Assembly (NCBI RefSeq): GCF_028554725.1 | Contig: NC_071668.1 | Location: forward strand, 7,609,001 to 7,673,000 | DNA length: 64,000 nt | Source: Zeugodacus cucurbitae | Taxonomy: Eukaryota; Arthropoda; Insecta; Diptera; Tephritidae | Direction: 5' to 3' | In this document: positions 35,120 through 46,729 of the stretch, in pieces | How the letters are laid out: every line of letters begins with the position of its first letter | Position numbering within the stretch: the stretch's first letter is position 1 | The notes under the pieces: generated by a model | Seen by the model: only the letters and a program-made list of their open reading frames with translations | Databases searched by the model: none | What the model was told of the DNA's origin: nothing | Made by a program: the position numbers and the translations under genes

Positions 35120-37169
35120 TGAACAATACTTCAAAAAAATGTTCGAAATATTTTTAATACACCTAACAGCAACACCCTTTATAAGCAATTGTCGCCGTAT
35201 AGCTCCACAAATTGGGTTTATAAACTGCAATTGCTTAGTTAGTTAGGACCACAGCGATTGTCGCTTGATTACCGGTAATTCCCACCAGCGCGCAAACACA
35301 AACGATCACACTCACATACCCTCAGAGAGGAGAGTACACAAGCAAATAAGCAAATAATTAGGCGCATGCAAACGCGTATATCATAATATTTGGCGCGCGC
35401 CATATATAATTTGCATGCGCAGCAAAGTCAATAAATCTTAATTGAAATATTTTTGGCTATACTTTGATACTGCACACTAATTATTTCATGATTAAAATTG
35501 GCTTAAGAGGCTTTAAGCAATGCAATTTGGATTAATAATTTAAATTGGAAATAAAGTTAAAAATATTAAATATTTTAATAAGGAAATTTGCAATTAATAT
35601 GTATTGAAGCTCGATTTAAGTTTAGATGAGCTAATAAGTGCTGCTTAAAGTGAAAGAAAATGATAAAGACATAAGAAATCTCTCTCTCAAATATCTCATA
35701 TTAAAACAGTCTCATATCAAAACCATCTCCAGATTTCCAAAATTATGTGAGCACTCGCGTGTGTAGTACAACACGTAGTTAATGAAAGTCATAAAACGCA
35801 GCAGCCAGCACATTTACAATATTTAATGCCTTCGCGAGTATCCATGTATGTATGTATGTGTGTGTCTGTCTGCCTCTCGGAGTATATCAGCGCTTTATCG
35901 CGGCGTGGTGGAGTGAGCGTGGCAGTAATTAAAAGCGCATAAAATGCTTTATAAACAACACAAATTAACAAGAGTAATAAATGCCATAAAATTGCAACTA
36001 AAAATAACAAAAAAAAGACAAAAACAAGAGCAACAATAACAAGAAGTGAAGTGAGTACAGTATGCAGTTGCTTATACTGAGCTTCATAAGTGTGTGTGTG
36101 ATGGAAGAAACCGGAGAAGAGCAACTTCGAAGAAGCCAGCACTTGCCAACCGACCGTAACAGCTGCAGCAAAAATGCACATTATTAAAAGGGATATTTAT
36201 ATGAACGGCGAATTGCCGAAATTTACACCGATTCACGTGGCGGCAACAGCATAAACCTCGCCGGAAGCATCCGGAAGATGGATACGAGTTTATGAGGAAA
36301 CTGGCAAGTCTTTGAAGTTCACGCGGCGATCTAAGTTGGACCAAAGCAGAATGTAATTTTGCAGAATTTAATTATAGAAATAGAGACTACATGAATGTAG
36401 ACTGTTTTTTAGGTTAGAATTGTCTTTGACCCTTTCTCATCAAACCCTTTAGAAGAATGTACTAAAACCATCACTTATAATGTTCTTCAACAGTCAGCAG
36501 TTGTGAATACACGATCAAGCTGATGAATCATGCATTTTGAAGCGTCTTTAATAAAGATAAGGTCCTCTTATATGTCTTAGACAATCACTCAGTACCACTT
36601 CTTTATAGCATGTCCAGCAGGCCACTCTGCCGGGAAAGATACTTAAGTATCTCTCTGAAAGCTAACGAAGCACCGGCAAGTGGAAGTTCATGTTGGCGTT
36701 AAAAGGAAAAATGGAATTTCAATTCTTGCAACAAAAATATAAAGCGCCAACTTCAACGTTTTAAGACTCTCCAACAACCAGTGAGCACAGACATCAAGCA
36801 CACCGTTTCCAATGAACAAAAACACCGCGACTACAAGATTACCTCATGCATGGCGTATGAGTTACAAACGAGCGGCGAGCGCACAGCCTTTGCGCGCTTG
36901 GAGATACGCACGTGTGGCATACAACAACACAGCTTTTCGCACAAAAGTTTAATCTTATCTTTACGTGCAATTAATTTCGCGTTTACGTTTCGACCAAATG
37001 AGAAAGCGCGTGCGAAAAGTAGGAGGCTGATAATGTTTTTTTACAAAAAGTACGAACGAACGAAGAATCCAAGCGCGCCAACAACAAAATGCGAAAACGG
37101 TGGAAAACTAAAAATTAAATGAAATAAATGCAATGTAGAAGACAGCACGAGAGCGCGATTTTTTTACAA
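35120..37169. other. Non-coding, rising GC at right
   Basis: No gene is supported. TATGTATGTATGTGTGTGTC lies near 35847. The minus-strand 130-codon frame at 35789-36181 is hydrophobic because of T-rich reverse codons. A 113-codon plus frame at 36781-37122 has ordinary composition but no recognised domain; it lies directly left of the GC-richer patch and could be chance. Confidence 0.45.
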
Positions 37170-37440
37170 GCGTTACGTGGCGGCACGTAGGCAGCCAGCG
37201 CGCGGCCGTGCGCTAACGAGCAGTGGCGGAGCAAGCGCGCCGCATAACAACGCGTCCCGCAACCAATCAGGCGGCGAAGACAGACGGTCAGTCGCACAGT
37301 CGAACTGTCTTACACGAGCGCAGCGCAGCTCAGTACCGCTCAGCACAACTCAGCTCCACTCAGTCATAATCGCAACTCCAGTGAAGCGCTTTCAATTATG
37401 CCGCTGCTTACCACTTTAAGCACCGCGGCGACTATTAAAA
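37170..37440 (+). promoter_or_regulatory. Possible promoter / 5' leader patch
   Basis: This is the most GC-rich stretch of the window, with GCGCGCGG, AACCAATCAGG (a CCAAT-box string at 37261) and two exact TCAGTC initiator-like strings at 37288 and 37360, among several CTCAG repeats. I see no downstream promoter element at the expected distance from either initiator and no TATA box. Clusters of CAGT are common in fly 5' leaders, but no coding exon follows within the window. Strand is a guess. Confidence 0.22.
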
Positions 37441-38954
37441 AGTCATAATGACGTTTAAGCATTTCGGCGCGTTAGCGCTGCTTGCAATTTCTTTGCTGCC
37501 ATTTATTATCATTCTTTTTTCTTGATTTTTTTTGGACAGCGCGCAAATTGCTAGCCCGGCGCCTTCTACTTGAGCGCGAACGCGCCACAATTTTGTACTG
37601 CGTAAATGTGACGTTGGAAACTTTTACGAATTTCTACCTTGAGCTGGTTAGCGCGCCACCACGTATAAGTCAGTGCATTGACGGTTGCCACAACGACTTC
37701 CTGTTTTGTAGCGCGCGCAAACCTCTGCCGCAGCGCTCAAGAGTGCGCGCGTCGCGCTTGTATTCATACATGAAAAATTTGAAGAGAACGCACTGAGTCG
37801 TTAAGGCGCGCGGCATATTGCAATGCGCATAGTCGGCTACAATGCAACAACAAAAACAACAACTGCAATATATTAAAAACAGTTATAATCGTAACATTAC
37901 TAATAATAAGAGCAACAACAACAATAGACACAAAGAATGCATTTGCAGCTTTTTATGCGCTCAAGCGCTATGTCTCCCCCTCCGCGCCCACTCTACAACT
38001 AACTGCGGCGCTACCTACGAAAATGCAATATAAACGGGAAACGTCCATTTTATGGCGGAAATGTTCTTTTTCGTGAAATGATTTATGTTTGGCTGCCACA
38101 TGTTGGCGGGCAACTCACAACGCTCGTTCGTCGTTCCAGTTCAAACGGAAGTCACACGGCACGCAGCATGCGCCACCACTAACAACAGCGCGGCAGCAGC
38201 AGCAGCGGCAGCTACCAGCGCAACTTACAACCCACGGCGTTGCACGTGAGCGCTCTCCTTGTAGTGGGTAACATTGGCCCTGCTGCACTTTATTTACATC
38301 CGCCAACCAGTACGCCAGCAGCATTTGTTATTCCGGCCATTCTTGCGGGACTCAACGTCTTTTATACTTTCGCGAAATATATTTTCTTGCTTATATATAA
38401 ATTTTCAAGGCATTGCCACACACAACTCTACACTGCTTTAATATATATTTTTTTGTATTTATATATGAGGGTGCGCGCGCTTGCTCAACAGCGCAGATTT
38501 TTTCTCATATTTTTTTTTTACCTTCCTCTCTTCTTCTTCCTTTACTACAACAACCACTTTCGACGCTTTTGTTAATTTCCCATGCATTTAAGTGGAAATA
38601 ATGTGAAATATTGCAGCTTGCAATTTTTAACTGTGTTGAGTGAACTGCACTCAACTGGAACTGAAATTATTTACTGTTGCGAATTATGAAAATTCTTAAC
38701 ATTCGAAGGAAATAAAAAAAAAACGCAAAACATTGTGCAACAAATATGTAAGAAGTTTTTTTCATATTCTCGCAAAAGCCGCATAAAGTATTGCAAGTTT
38801 GCTCACTAGGATCCATTAAAAAATTACTTAAAGCGCATAATATCGACATTTCCAGATGACTCCATAATAGGCGACTAAAATTTTAGTAGAGTTGTTAAAA
38901 CAAGGCACATGTATCCTGATACTTGATACCTCATGTCCAAAAATTGTCGAAGCC
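37441..38954. other. Non-coding, mixed composition
   Basis: Continues GC-richer to about 38270, with GCGCGC strings, a CAACAACAAAAACAACAACTG run near 37845 and GCAGCAGCAGCAGCGGCAGC at 38196-38215. Frames at 37482-37796, 38089-38324 and 38240-38575 show no domain. No gene is called. Confidence 0.45.
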
Positions 38955-39075
38955 TGTTGGAAAACCGCTCCCAGTATCTGATAGAAGCCCCCATTGGCTG
39001 TTGGGAAAACCCCAGTCGCTGATAGAATCCCACCTCTCATTGGTTGATGGAAGCCCGCTTTCATTAGCTGATAGA
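38955..39075 (+). repeat. Short degenerate tandem repeat
   Basis: About four loose copies of a 25-35 base unit sharing CTGATAGAA with CCCATTGG or CTCATTGG strings. The copies are too few and diverged to define a family. Confidence 0.5.
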
Positions 39076-39247
39076 ATTCCCTTAGCTTCCTTATAAACAT
39101 CTTTTCGCTTTAATATCTACTAGATGTCTCCTTTTACGGTCTTTAAGTTTATGATCTACTCGCTTACCAAATTTTTAAAGCGAAAGCAACAACAACGTTA
39201 TGCAGTTGAATTCAACACGAGAGTATAAGTGGTGTTTAGAGTGTATT

Positions 39248-39340
39248 ACAGCCTTTTCGCACAGAACCTAATTGAACAATTAAACGAACTTTGCTCGATT
39301 AAAGCGCTGATTTCCATCGGTTTACCATACAAAATAATAA
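39248..39340 (+). mobile_element. MITE, copy M3, left part
   Basis: It begins ACAGCCTTTTCGCACAG and follows the left 90 bases of copy M1, through AATTAAACGA, TTTGCTCGATTAAA and TTTACCATACAAAATAA. It stops where Jockey-type coding sequence begins. The right part resumes near 40835. Confidence 0.8.
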
Positions 39341-39993
39341 TGTATTGGCATCAACTTTTGCGGATGACACAGCTTTAGTCAGTCGTAACAAATGCCCCAT
39401 TATAGCATCAAGAATATTAGCGAATCACTTAAGTTCTGTCGAAGAATGGCTAGCAAACTGGCGTATAAATGTAAATGACGCTAAGACCAAAAATGTGCCC
39501 GGCAGTAAAAATGAACAATATTCTAGTGCCTCAAGTGAATGAAGTTACCTATCTTGGTATTCACCTAGATAAATCTAGTAAAATAACGTGCATGAAGATA
39601 AGAGCTGCAAATTTAAATTGGCTTTTAAATAAAAACTCTAAACTTAGCTTAGAGAACAAAGTGCTTTTATACAATCCGGTCATAAAGCCGATTTGGATGT
39701 ATGGCATTCAACTGTGGGGTACAACCTGTGCAACTAATATTGATATAATACAAAGGTTACAATCGAAAATGCTTAGATTAATCACGTGCTCACCATGGTA
39801 CATGCGCAATGAAAATATCCCTAAAGATCTTGGTATCCCTATGGTAAAGAAAGAAGTAGAGGACAGCAAATTGAAATATTTATCTAAACTCCGTGATCAC
39901 CCAAACCCATTGGCTAATGCTTTACTATATTCCTGCGATCAAACACGCCTAAAAAGAAGGGATACGAGGGCTGCTATATATATTTCTGGCCTA

Positions 39994-40012
39994 GGCAACA
40001 CTAAGTGTTGCC
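39994..40012. repeat. Perfect 9-base hairpin in mariner E
   Basis: GGCAACACT and AGTGTTGCC flank a single A, starting at the inner edge of the left terminal repeat. It could be part of a transposase binding site or chance. Confidence 0.7.
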
Positions 40013-40139
40013 AGGTGCAATCTGATATTTCCATTGGAAAGATTGACATTTTTTAGCATAACATCACTCAGAACGTTTTGTAATTTAATCGTGAATTGTT
40101 TTATTTACGGGGAATTAAAAAATTCATCTCGGCCAAAAA

Positions 40140-40592
40140 ATGGAATTAACTCATGAACATTTTCGTGCGATCATTTTTCACAACTTTCGACGTGGATTAT
40201 CGCGACAAGAGTGCATCGATGTACTAAAATCTTTGTATGCCTATGAAGCACCATCCTATAGCACTGTGAAAAACTGGTACAACGAATTCAATCGTGGCCG
40301 ACGCTCGCTCAAAGACGAATTCCGTGAAGGTCTTCCAAAAACAGCCGTTGTGCCAGAAAACATCGATGCCGTATGTGAACTGATAATGCAAGATCGTCAT
40401 GTAACATACCTTCAGATAGAGGCATGCCTATGCATTTCTCCCACCAGCAAACATTCGATATTGCATGAACGCCTCGCCGTAAAAAAGGTTTGTTCTCGTT
40501 GGATCCCGCACAATTTGACAATCGCTCAAAAAAAGGCTCAAAAAGTGCTTCGAAAATTGATTAGAGCGCATGCAAAAGTGTATAAATCTTGA
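40140..40592 (+). pseudogene. Mariner E transposase N-terminal remnant
   Basis: The open frame starts MELTHEHFRAIIFHNFRRG and gives the N-terminal DNA-binding half of a mariner transposase: a first helix-turn-helix (RQECIDVLKSLYAYEAPSYSTVKNWYNEF), the linker REGLPKTAVVPENIDAV, a second helix-turn-helix (VTYLQIEACLCISPTS) and the conserved linker RWIPHNLTIAQKKA. It then jumps to 16 unrelated-looking residues (VLRKLIRAHAKVYKS), probably the natural C-terminus joined by deletion. The whole DDD catalytic domain is missing. A protein of 150 residues with intact DNA binding but no catalysis could bind element ends and interfere with an active transposase. That is inference; no promoter or expression evidence is present. 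Confidence 0.85.
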
Positions 40593-40834
40593 TGGAGAAT
40601 ATTTTGAAAAACAATAAAACCATTTTCGTTGATAAATATTCCTATTTTCATTATTAGGCCAGAAATATATATAGCAGCCCTCGTATGCCTGCGTACTAAA
40701 GAGCAACTCAATCACTTGCTTGAGCTTGTCTTGTTTTTAAATAGATTTAAGATTTTATAACTTGTTGTTAAGCTTAAAAACAAGCGTATTCAAAAAATAA
40801 GGAAATATTGAAAAAACAAAAATTATACCCGTCT

Positions 40835-40934
40835 AGTTGATACCGATATCGAGTAGCAGGTAGTGCGAAGGGCAAAAACTGGTTTCTCAATTAAAATTTT
40901 AATTAATCATTTAAGTTGGCTGTGCGAAAAGACT
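40835..40934 (+). mobile_element. MITE, copy M3, right part
   Basis: It resumes the MITE consensus near the ATATCGAGTAG block, continues through GGCAAAAACTGGTTTCTCAAT and TTTTAATTAATCATTTAA, and ends CTGTGCGAAAAGACT. Compared with M1, some 190 interior bases are missing between left and right parts, so the Jockey insertion was accompanied by a target deletion or the MITE was already shorter. Confidence 0.78.
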
Positions 40935-42379
40935 ACTACGATCATGTTTTTTTAATTTAATTAATCCAATATATTTTATTTATACCAGTTATGTGTTCGA
41001 TTAACCACTCCCAAGATAATGCAAAATATTAATATTTCTTTCAATATAATGCTTTAGGAAAGAACTTTCATTTATTTTATTTTTTAATTAATCATTTTTG
41101 TTTTTTTTTTTGTAGAGGGTTCTCCATATTTATAAGTAATTCAGTCACATAATTTAGTGAGATTATAGTATAATATATATTACTCATAAATAAATTTACT
41201 TTTAAATATACGCATGTGCGTAAAAATACGTGGATAATCATATATTTAATTGTGAAAAGCAGGAAACACGTACATCTAGCAAGGCGGCATATAATGAGCA
41301 TGCAAAAGCAGAGTGCGTACGTGGCGTATGAGTGACATTTCAATTGCTACTTGTCAAAAACTAGACTAAATTTATATTTATTTTTTTTTAATATTAGAAG
41401 ATTTAAATTTATTTTTTTTTATTTTGATAATAATTATTATGATTAAATATAAAAATAATAATTAAATATATTTCTATCATTTTATATGCTCGAACACTAA
41501 ATATTTCTAAAATTTTTTGTCATAAACTCGAACTCAAAAATTCAACTTCAACACTAATTTAATAAATTTGCCAGTTATGCACATAAATTAAATCACTATT
41601 ACCCAGGTATATCATGAGTAAATTATTTAAATAAGAGAGAATGAAGTCACAATGCTGTCTCTATTTGCTTTGTAGTTGTTTTTGCTTGCTTAATGATTTG
41701 GCTGTGCGTTAACAGTTGACACAGATACACACATACATAAGTAATATGCAGGCATTAAAAGTAATATGAACCATATAAACGACGCAGACACTACTCACAC
41801 AGTCAACATACACACACTCATTGCTGCACGGCAACTAACCTGTCTGCTGGTAGCACTTTTCTGTCTGTGCCTTGAACAATGATAAACGAGTTTTCTATGC
41901 GCGAGCGACGCGTGGAGCGTGCCGCTTTATAAATTCAAGCACTCATATATCATTCATTATGCGCGCTCATATATTCAGTTGGTTTCATTTGGATTTTTCT
42001 GTTTTCATTTTGTTTGGTTTGCCTCATTTTCCGTTTTGGCGTGCACGCTTTATTTGGGTGAAAAACTAATGTGCTGCTTACTTGCGCACTAAATTAATAT
42101 TACCCAGCTGCGTATGCGAGTATGCATTCACACATGCAGCATGAAAGGAATTAAATATTTCACTCAGCTCGGCTGTAAATGAAAAGAGTAAATGTGGTTT
42201 GCTATTTTTTTCTGTGAGTTGAAATGGAGATTTATTTAAAGCATTTTCGGTGGTTTAAAAAAATATGTGTAAATATTGCCAAGAGAATGTTATATGGTAA
42301 TATAAAGGGAAATTCACGTCAAATAAATCTGCGTAATTTAGAGCTTTAAAACTAAAATAATTAGCATGGATTTAAAAGA
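40935..42379. other. Non-coding, AT-rich
   Basis: No gene is seen. Very AT-rich at 40940-41560. Frames at 41092-41343 (minus) and 41872-42069 carry no motif. Confidence 0.55.
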
Positions 42380-43660
42380 CCGCATGATGTTATGATGTGA
42401 TCTTCTGTGTTGGGTTTTCGTTATAAAATATATGAGTAAGGAAAATAATGTGCTCAACCTTTTCTATTCTGTTTATTCTATAAAAGGTCATATTGATATC
42501 ATAAACTTTCTAGCTACAGCAGTGATGTTATGTTATGATGTGATGTCATGAATAGATGTGATCGAAAAGAAATTGCGTACAATTGATAACTGATACATGT
42601 ACGTTTCGTAGATGAAGTCTTTATTTATATTTATAAACACATACGTAATGGATGAAAGCGATCAAATTACATGATGTGATGTCATGACGTGATCTTGATC
42701 ACATGATGTGATATTAGCAGTAATTAACATTTTTCTCTTCTTATTTCTTTCTTTCTTCCACGGTTTCCACCAGCGGGTACTGCATCGAACACTTTCATAC
42801 CTGGAGCACTTTCGTCCATTCGAACATCATGATCTAGCTGTCTTTTTATTCGTTGGACTATGTCAATGTTGTCCTATAACAGATACAGCTCATCATTCCA
42901 TCGTCAGCGGTATTCGTCGTTGCCAATGTTTAAGGGATCGTACATCTATCGCAAAACCTTTCTCTCGAAAACTCATAGTGCCGTAGTTAGTTAATAATAG
43001 CAAAACCAAAAGATTCCAAAAAATGTATGCAAAATTTTGACATACTTAAATGATGTGATGAAGTGATATGATCTCATGATTTGATGTTGTCATTAAATGC
43101 ATGTTTTAAATTTTTTTAATAAATGCAGTTTATAGTTGATCTGTATGCAGATGGAGTGGGAAAACAAACAAATACATATAAAGCATATGATGTGACGACG
43201 TGACGATCTGATGTGATCTTATAACAAGCTCACATTTCGATTCTATGTTTTTTTACTAGATAATACGCTGAATAAAAACATTAATGGTGTGATGTCACGA
43301 TGTGACGAAGCGATGTGATCATATGATGTGACGATATAATAATTTAAAATTTTGTATTAAATTTATAGCTATAATTTTTTTTTTTTCTTGATTTAAGTAA
43401 AGAAAAAAATATTAAGTGATGAGATGTGATAACGTGACGTGACTTCAACATCACATGATGTAATCACGGGATTTTTTTTTAGACTTCAGGATAAAATGAA
43501 CAGTATTTAATATAATGAAAAAAGATGAATGCTCTTTCAACTGTTTTGAGCATGTGATAATCACATCGTCGGTGTGACTGCCGATAAACGTATTGTAGTT
43601 TCCAAAGGATTAAGTAAAATACGTTATAAATTTTATTGATGTGATTGAGGTGAAGAACTT
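42380..43660 (+). repeat. Regularly spaced ATGATGTGATG clusters
   Basis: Short clusters of GATGTGATG/ATGATGTGATC strings recur at about 42384, 42527, 42672, 43051, 43185, 43284, 43416, 43553 and 43636. The spacing is mostly 130-145 bases; the one large gap (379) shrinks to about 130 after removing the inserted retrotransposon piece at 42740-42990. Spacer sequence is AT-rich and not clearly conserved. This looks like a much decayed tandem repeat whose ATGATG core is best preserved. Some clusters contain near-palindromes such as GATCTTGATCACATGATG. Confidence 0.65.
42740..42990 (-). mobile_element. RTE-like reverse transcriptase C-terminal piece
   Basis: On the minus strand this matches the region 62250-62480: FERKV, then GNDEYR, then RWNDELY, DNIDIVQRIK, VRMDESAP and KVFDAVPAGG, broken by stops. 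It is the region downstream of the reverse transcriptase in elements usually grouped with the RTE clade. It lies within the ATGATGTGATG array. It is dead, with no identifiable ends. Confidence 0.65.
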
Positions 43661-45179
43661 AATTTTATTAATTCCTTTATATTTCTGAAAAATAATAAAT
43701 TTCGAGCCCTTAACAAAATATTTTCGTTGTATTATCAAAGAAAAAACTCAAAAAGTTCACTAAAAGAAAACAAAGCAAATAAAAATGTGCGAAAAAGTCA
43801 AATATACCGTCCATTTTATCAACATTCTCCGAAAACTGTTCGTTTTTGTTTTGTCGCTTTGTCGCATTTTCTTCACTTCGTTGTGATATTGTTTTTGGCA
43901 GCCGTTGATTTATTTTGGCTAGCTCAACGGCGTCCTTTGGCAGGCGCAAACACAGCATACATGAACACATATACACAATGGCTTCCGCATTGCGCTGCGC
44001 TTCTGATTGCAGCAATACAGATTGTGGCCAGAAAAAATGCCATCGATTTTGGCAATAAGTCGCGTTGCGGTTTTCAAATAGCACTTTTCGCTGTGATACG
44101 TATATATGTGTTTAGAGTTAGCAGCGACATGAAGCTTTAAATTGCGGAATACTAGGGTTTTAAAAATGGAAGATTATATTTTTGTTAAATTTTTATCTTC
44201 AAGTATGTAAGTAAAAGATCTCATATGAAAAACTAATTAAATTTAATCAATCTTTATAATGAATTGAATTTGTTAATATTAAATAACTAATTAAAAATAA
44301 ATAATAATTAAAAATTAAATATCAATTGAAAATTAAAATAACTTCCAAATAACTTCTATACACCAAATATCACTCATACGCCACGTACACCGCTTAAAGC
44401 ACACAAATTTGCACAAACTATAAATCTTCCGCAATTACAAAGATTCGTTGCAGCTTTAAACCTTAATCAGCGGTAAACAGTAGTACACAAAGCAAGTACA
44501 ACAACTACAACAACAATGTAAGCAGATATTATTTAATACTCGTAGTTCTTCCAAGCAAACGATTTACAACATTTCCAGCTTTTGTGCTCATTTAATTTGG
44601 CAACATCCATTGGATTAAAAATTATTCATCATTTTTGTTTTTGTGTGTTGCTTTTGTTCTTGTGATGTACTACTAGACATGCTTACATCATTACATTCCG
44701 CTTTTCCTTAATTACACTTTGCGCTTTGAGTGCGAGCGCTTGCAAAACGCACAAGCGGGCCTGGGCGCAATGCGTTGCATTGCCGTTTGTCCGTTGAGGC
44801 TGACGAGCAAACGAGTTGGGAATATAATATGTATACAGAGTTAGTGAATAGGAAATATCTAAATATATGGTATGCTATGTTAAAGCAGGCTTTAGGGTGG
44901 AGCAAGTGGAAGTCTACATCAAGGAAATAATAGCCGAGCTTGTGCCGAGCAGAAAAGAATATCCAGAATAATATAATCCGAAATAAAAGAAATCGAAATT
45001 TTCTTTTACCAAAGAATTGTCTTGGGTATTCCGATCCTTATGGGATAGTTTCAGAACTAAGGGTCAGTTCAGAACATATCTAAGAAATTCTTGTTCCTTT
45101 TTCTGAAATCTGAAATCATTGAATATAATCAAAATGTCTAAAAATTATTAAATGTCCATAGAAGATCCAGATAGGGAAA
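43661..45179. other. Non-coding
   Basis: No gene is supported. Overlapping 124- and 137-codon frames on opposite strands at 43710-44140 share the same DNA and have no domain. CAACAACTACAACAACAATG occurs near 44500. Confidence 0.5.
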
Positions 45180-45620
45180 ACCGTGTACCGAGATCTAGGG
45201 CGATCTAAGGAGAGCCGAGGAACGAGAACCGATCACAAAGCGGAAGAGTTAGTGAGTCAAACAAAGAGCGGAAGAATGAGATTCAATGAGAGCCGCTGAA
45301 ACCAATGAGAGAGTCGGAGAGAGATAACCAAAGAGAGTGTTGAGGTGAATGAGGCAAATTATAGCCGGGAAGATAGACACAATAAGAGTTGCATTGATAA
45401 AGCCACGAGAGACCTGATTAATGAGAACCACACAGAGAGTTACTGAGGGAGCTGAGGAGTGCGTGAGTTTAGGAATAAAACCCTATCAAAGCTGGAGAAG
45501 GAAAGCATATGAGAGAGTTGTGGAGTGAGAAAAAAAATGTGAGCCGTAGAGTGAGGCACATGGAAAGCAATAGAATGAGAACCGCTGAGAGAACAAAGAA
45601 GTAAAACTAAAGAGAGACCC
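45180..45620 (+). repeat. Purine-rich degenerate repeat
   Basis: GAGA-rich DNA built from loose repeats such as GAGAGCCGCTGA, AATGAGAG and GAGAACC. Its vocabulary (GAGCC, CACTGAG, GAGAGTC) matches the satellite at 46.7-48.2 kb, so it is probably a diverged outlier of that array. Open minus-strand frames here are composition artefacts. Confidence 0.65.
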
Positions 45621-46729
45621 TTGGAGTTAAAGTCAGTTACATCTCCAAGCTGAAGTTAGCCAAAAATAAAACCTCAGCAATCATTATATACTAAAAATAA
45701 AAATAAGAACCCCCCTAATGAATTTGCAACATGCAAAGCGGCATGCAACAAAGCAGATCGCAATTATGGCAAAATGTTGCCGGCAACACTCAAGGAGCGT
45801 AATACTCGTATTACCGCCGCACCAACAGCGCTAGCACTACAATAGCGTAGCGCATGTGCATGTGAAACGGCAAAGCAAGCAGCATCCAACCATTCAAACT
45901 CGTGGCATACAATATTATTTACTGTAAAATTAAAATCCTTTAACAAATTTTGGGTTCATGCCTACAGTGGCAAATGCATACATATGAACACAAATACTAC
46001 ACTCTGGTATACTGGTATGTGGTGGCATAAATGCTCGTGTGTGTGCGCTGCTTTGCTCACAAATTTGTGACCAAAAACCCACCAAGGCCACAGAGCTTTT
46101 GCATGCAGCGCAATTACAATTTGTTGTATATTATTGTTGTTGTTGTTGCTAGTTAAAATACACAGTCATTTGTTGGAAGTTTTAGTTAGTTTTATTATGC
46201 TCGACGTTGGCGTCATTTATTATTTTGTGCCGCAAGTTGTGAGTTTCCCGGCTGCCAACTGCTGAATGAGCTATTTTCGTGACATTTCTCTATTGTTGTC
46301 GTCGGTGGTGTGTAATTGTTGTTGTTTTTAGTGTACACATTTTAATTTTCTAATTATTATATTTGTTTTTGGTATGCCACATACACACATACACTCACTT
46401 ACTCTTTGTACGTTTGCATAGCGGGTACTCACCATCGCAGTGGCACGACTCTTGACCTTACTGATTGTTACGGTTTGTTTTATTTACTTTTCGCTTTATG
46501 TTTACTGTTACTGTTTGTTATTTCATTAAACTTTTTTAGCACTTTCTGTTCTACTTTATGTGCTTTTGATTTTAATATTTACTTTTACTTTGTGTATTTA
46601 CTTCAAAATGCTGGCGGGTTGCATGTGTGTAAATAAGCGAGTGCTGCTCACATCATATCAGAAAGCTTTTGTTTGATAATGAGGTCAAAGTAACAATTTA
46701 TTAAAATCTGTATTTTAAATAACTGCCAC
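45621..46729. other. Non-coding
   Basis: No gene is seen. TTGTTGTTGTTGTTGCTAG occurs near 46132. T-rich plus frames such as 46406-46636 have no signature. Confidence 0.55.

Larger units (their letters stand above)
39965..40683 (+). mobile_element. Mariner E, internally deleted, perfect ends
   Basis: Terminal inverted repeats of 29 bases are identical (both start CGAGGGCTGC and end CTGGCCTA) and are flanked by TA duplications at 39963-39964 and 40684-40685. The 719-base element is about half normal size. It belongs to a different mariner lineage from copies A-D, judged by its transposase remnant and ends. Perfect repeats imply a young insertion. It lies inside the final codons of the Jockey-type ORF2. 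Confidence 0.93.
39341..40832 (+). mobile_element. Jockey-type retrotransposon 3' part, interrupted
   Basis: The coding part (39345-39963) is the C-terminal portion of ORF2 of a Jockey-clade element: the reverse transcriptase active-site motif FADDTALVSRN at its very start, then SSVEEWLANWRINVN, EVTYLGIHLD, ENKVLLYNPVIKPIWMYG, QLWGTTCATNIDIIQRLQSK and finally RLKRRD. A frameshift lies near 39475-39500. There is no endonuclease, no palm upstream of FADD, and no ORF1. At 39963 a mariner element interrupts the last codons; after it the frame resumes briefly (MPAY, stop) and a roughly 130-base 3' tail ends in an A-rich run at 40800-40825. It is dead and 5'-truncated, as most Jockey copies are. 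Confidence 0.88.

Noticed and set aside
35789..36181. 130-codon hydrophobic minus-strand frame that could pass for a multi-pass membrane protein
   Set aside because: The hydrophobic runs arise from A-rich plus-strand DNA read as TTT/TTG/GTT codons; the N- and C-terminal parts contain microsatellite translations.
40985..41005. TTCGATTAACCACT string resembling a tRNA T-arm
   Set aside because: No matching acceptor stem, anticodon arm or A/B box spacing is present. No tRNA was found elsewhere either.
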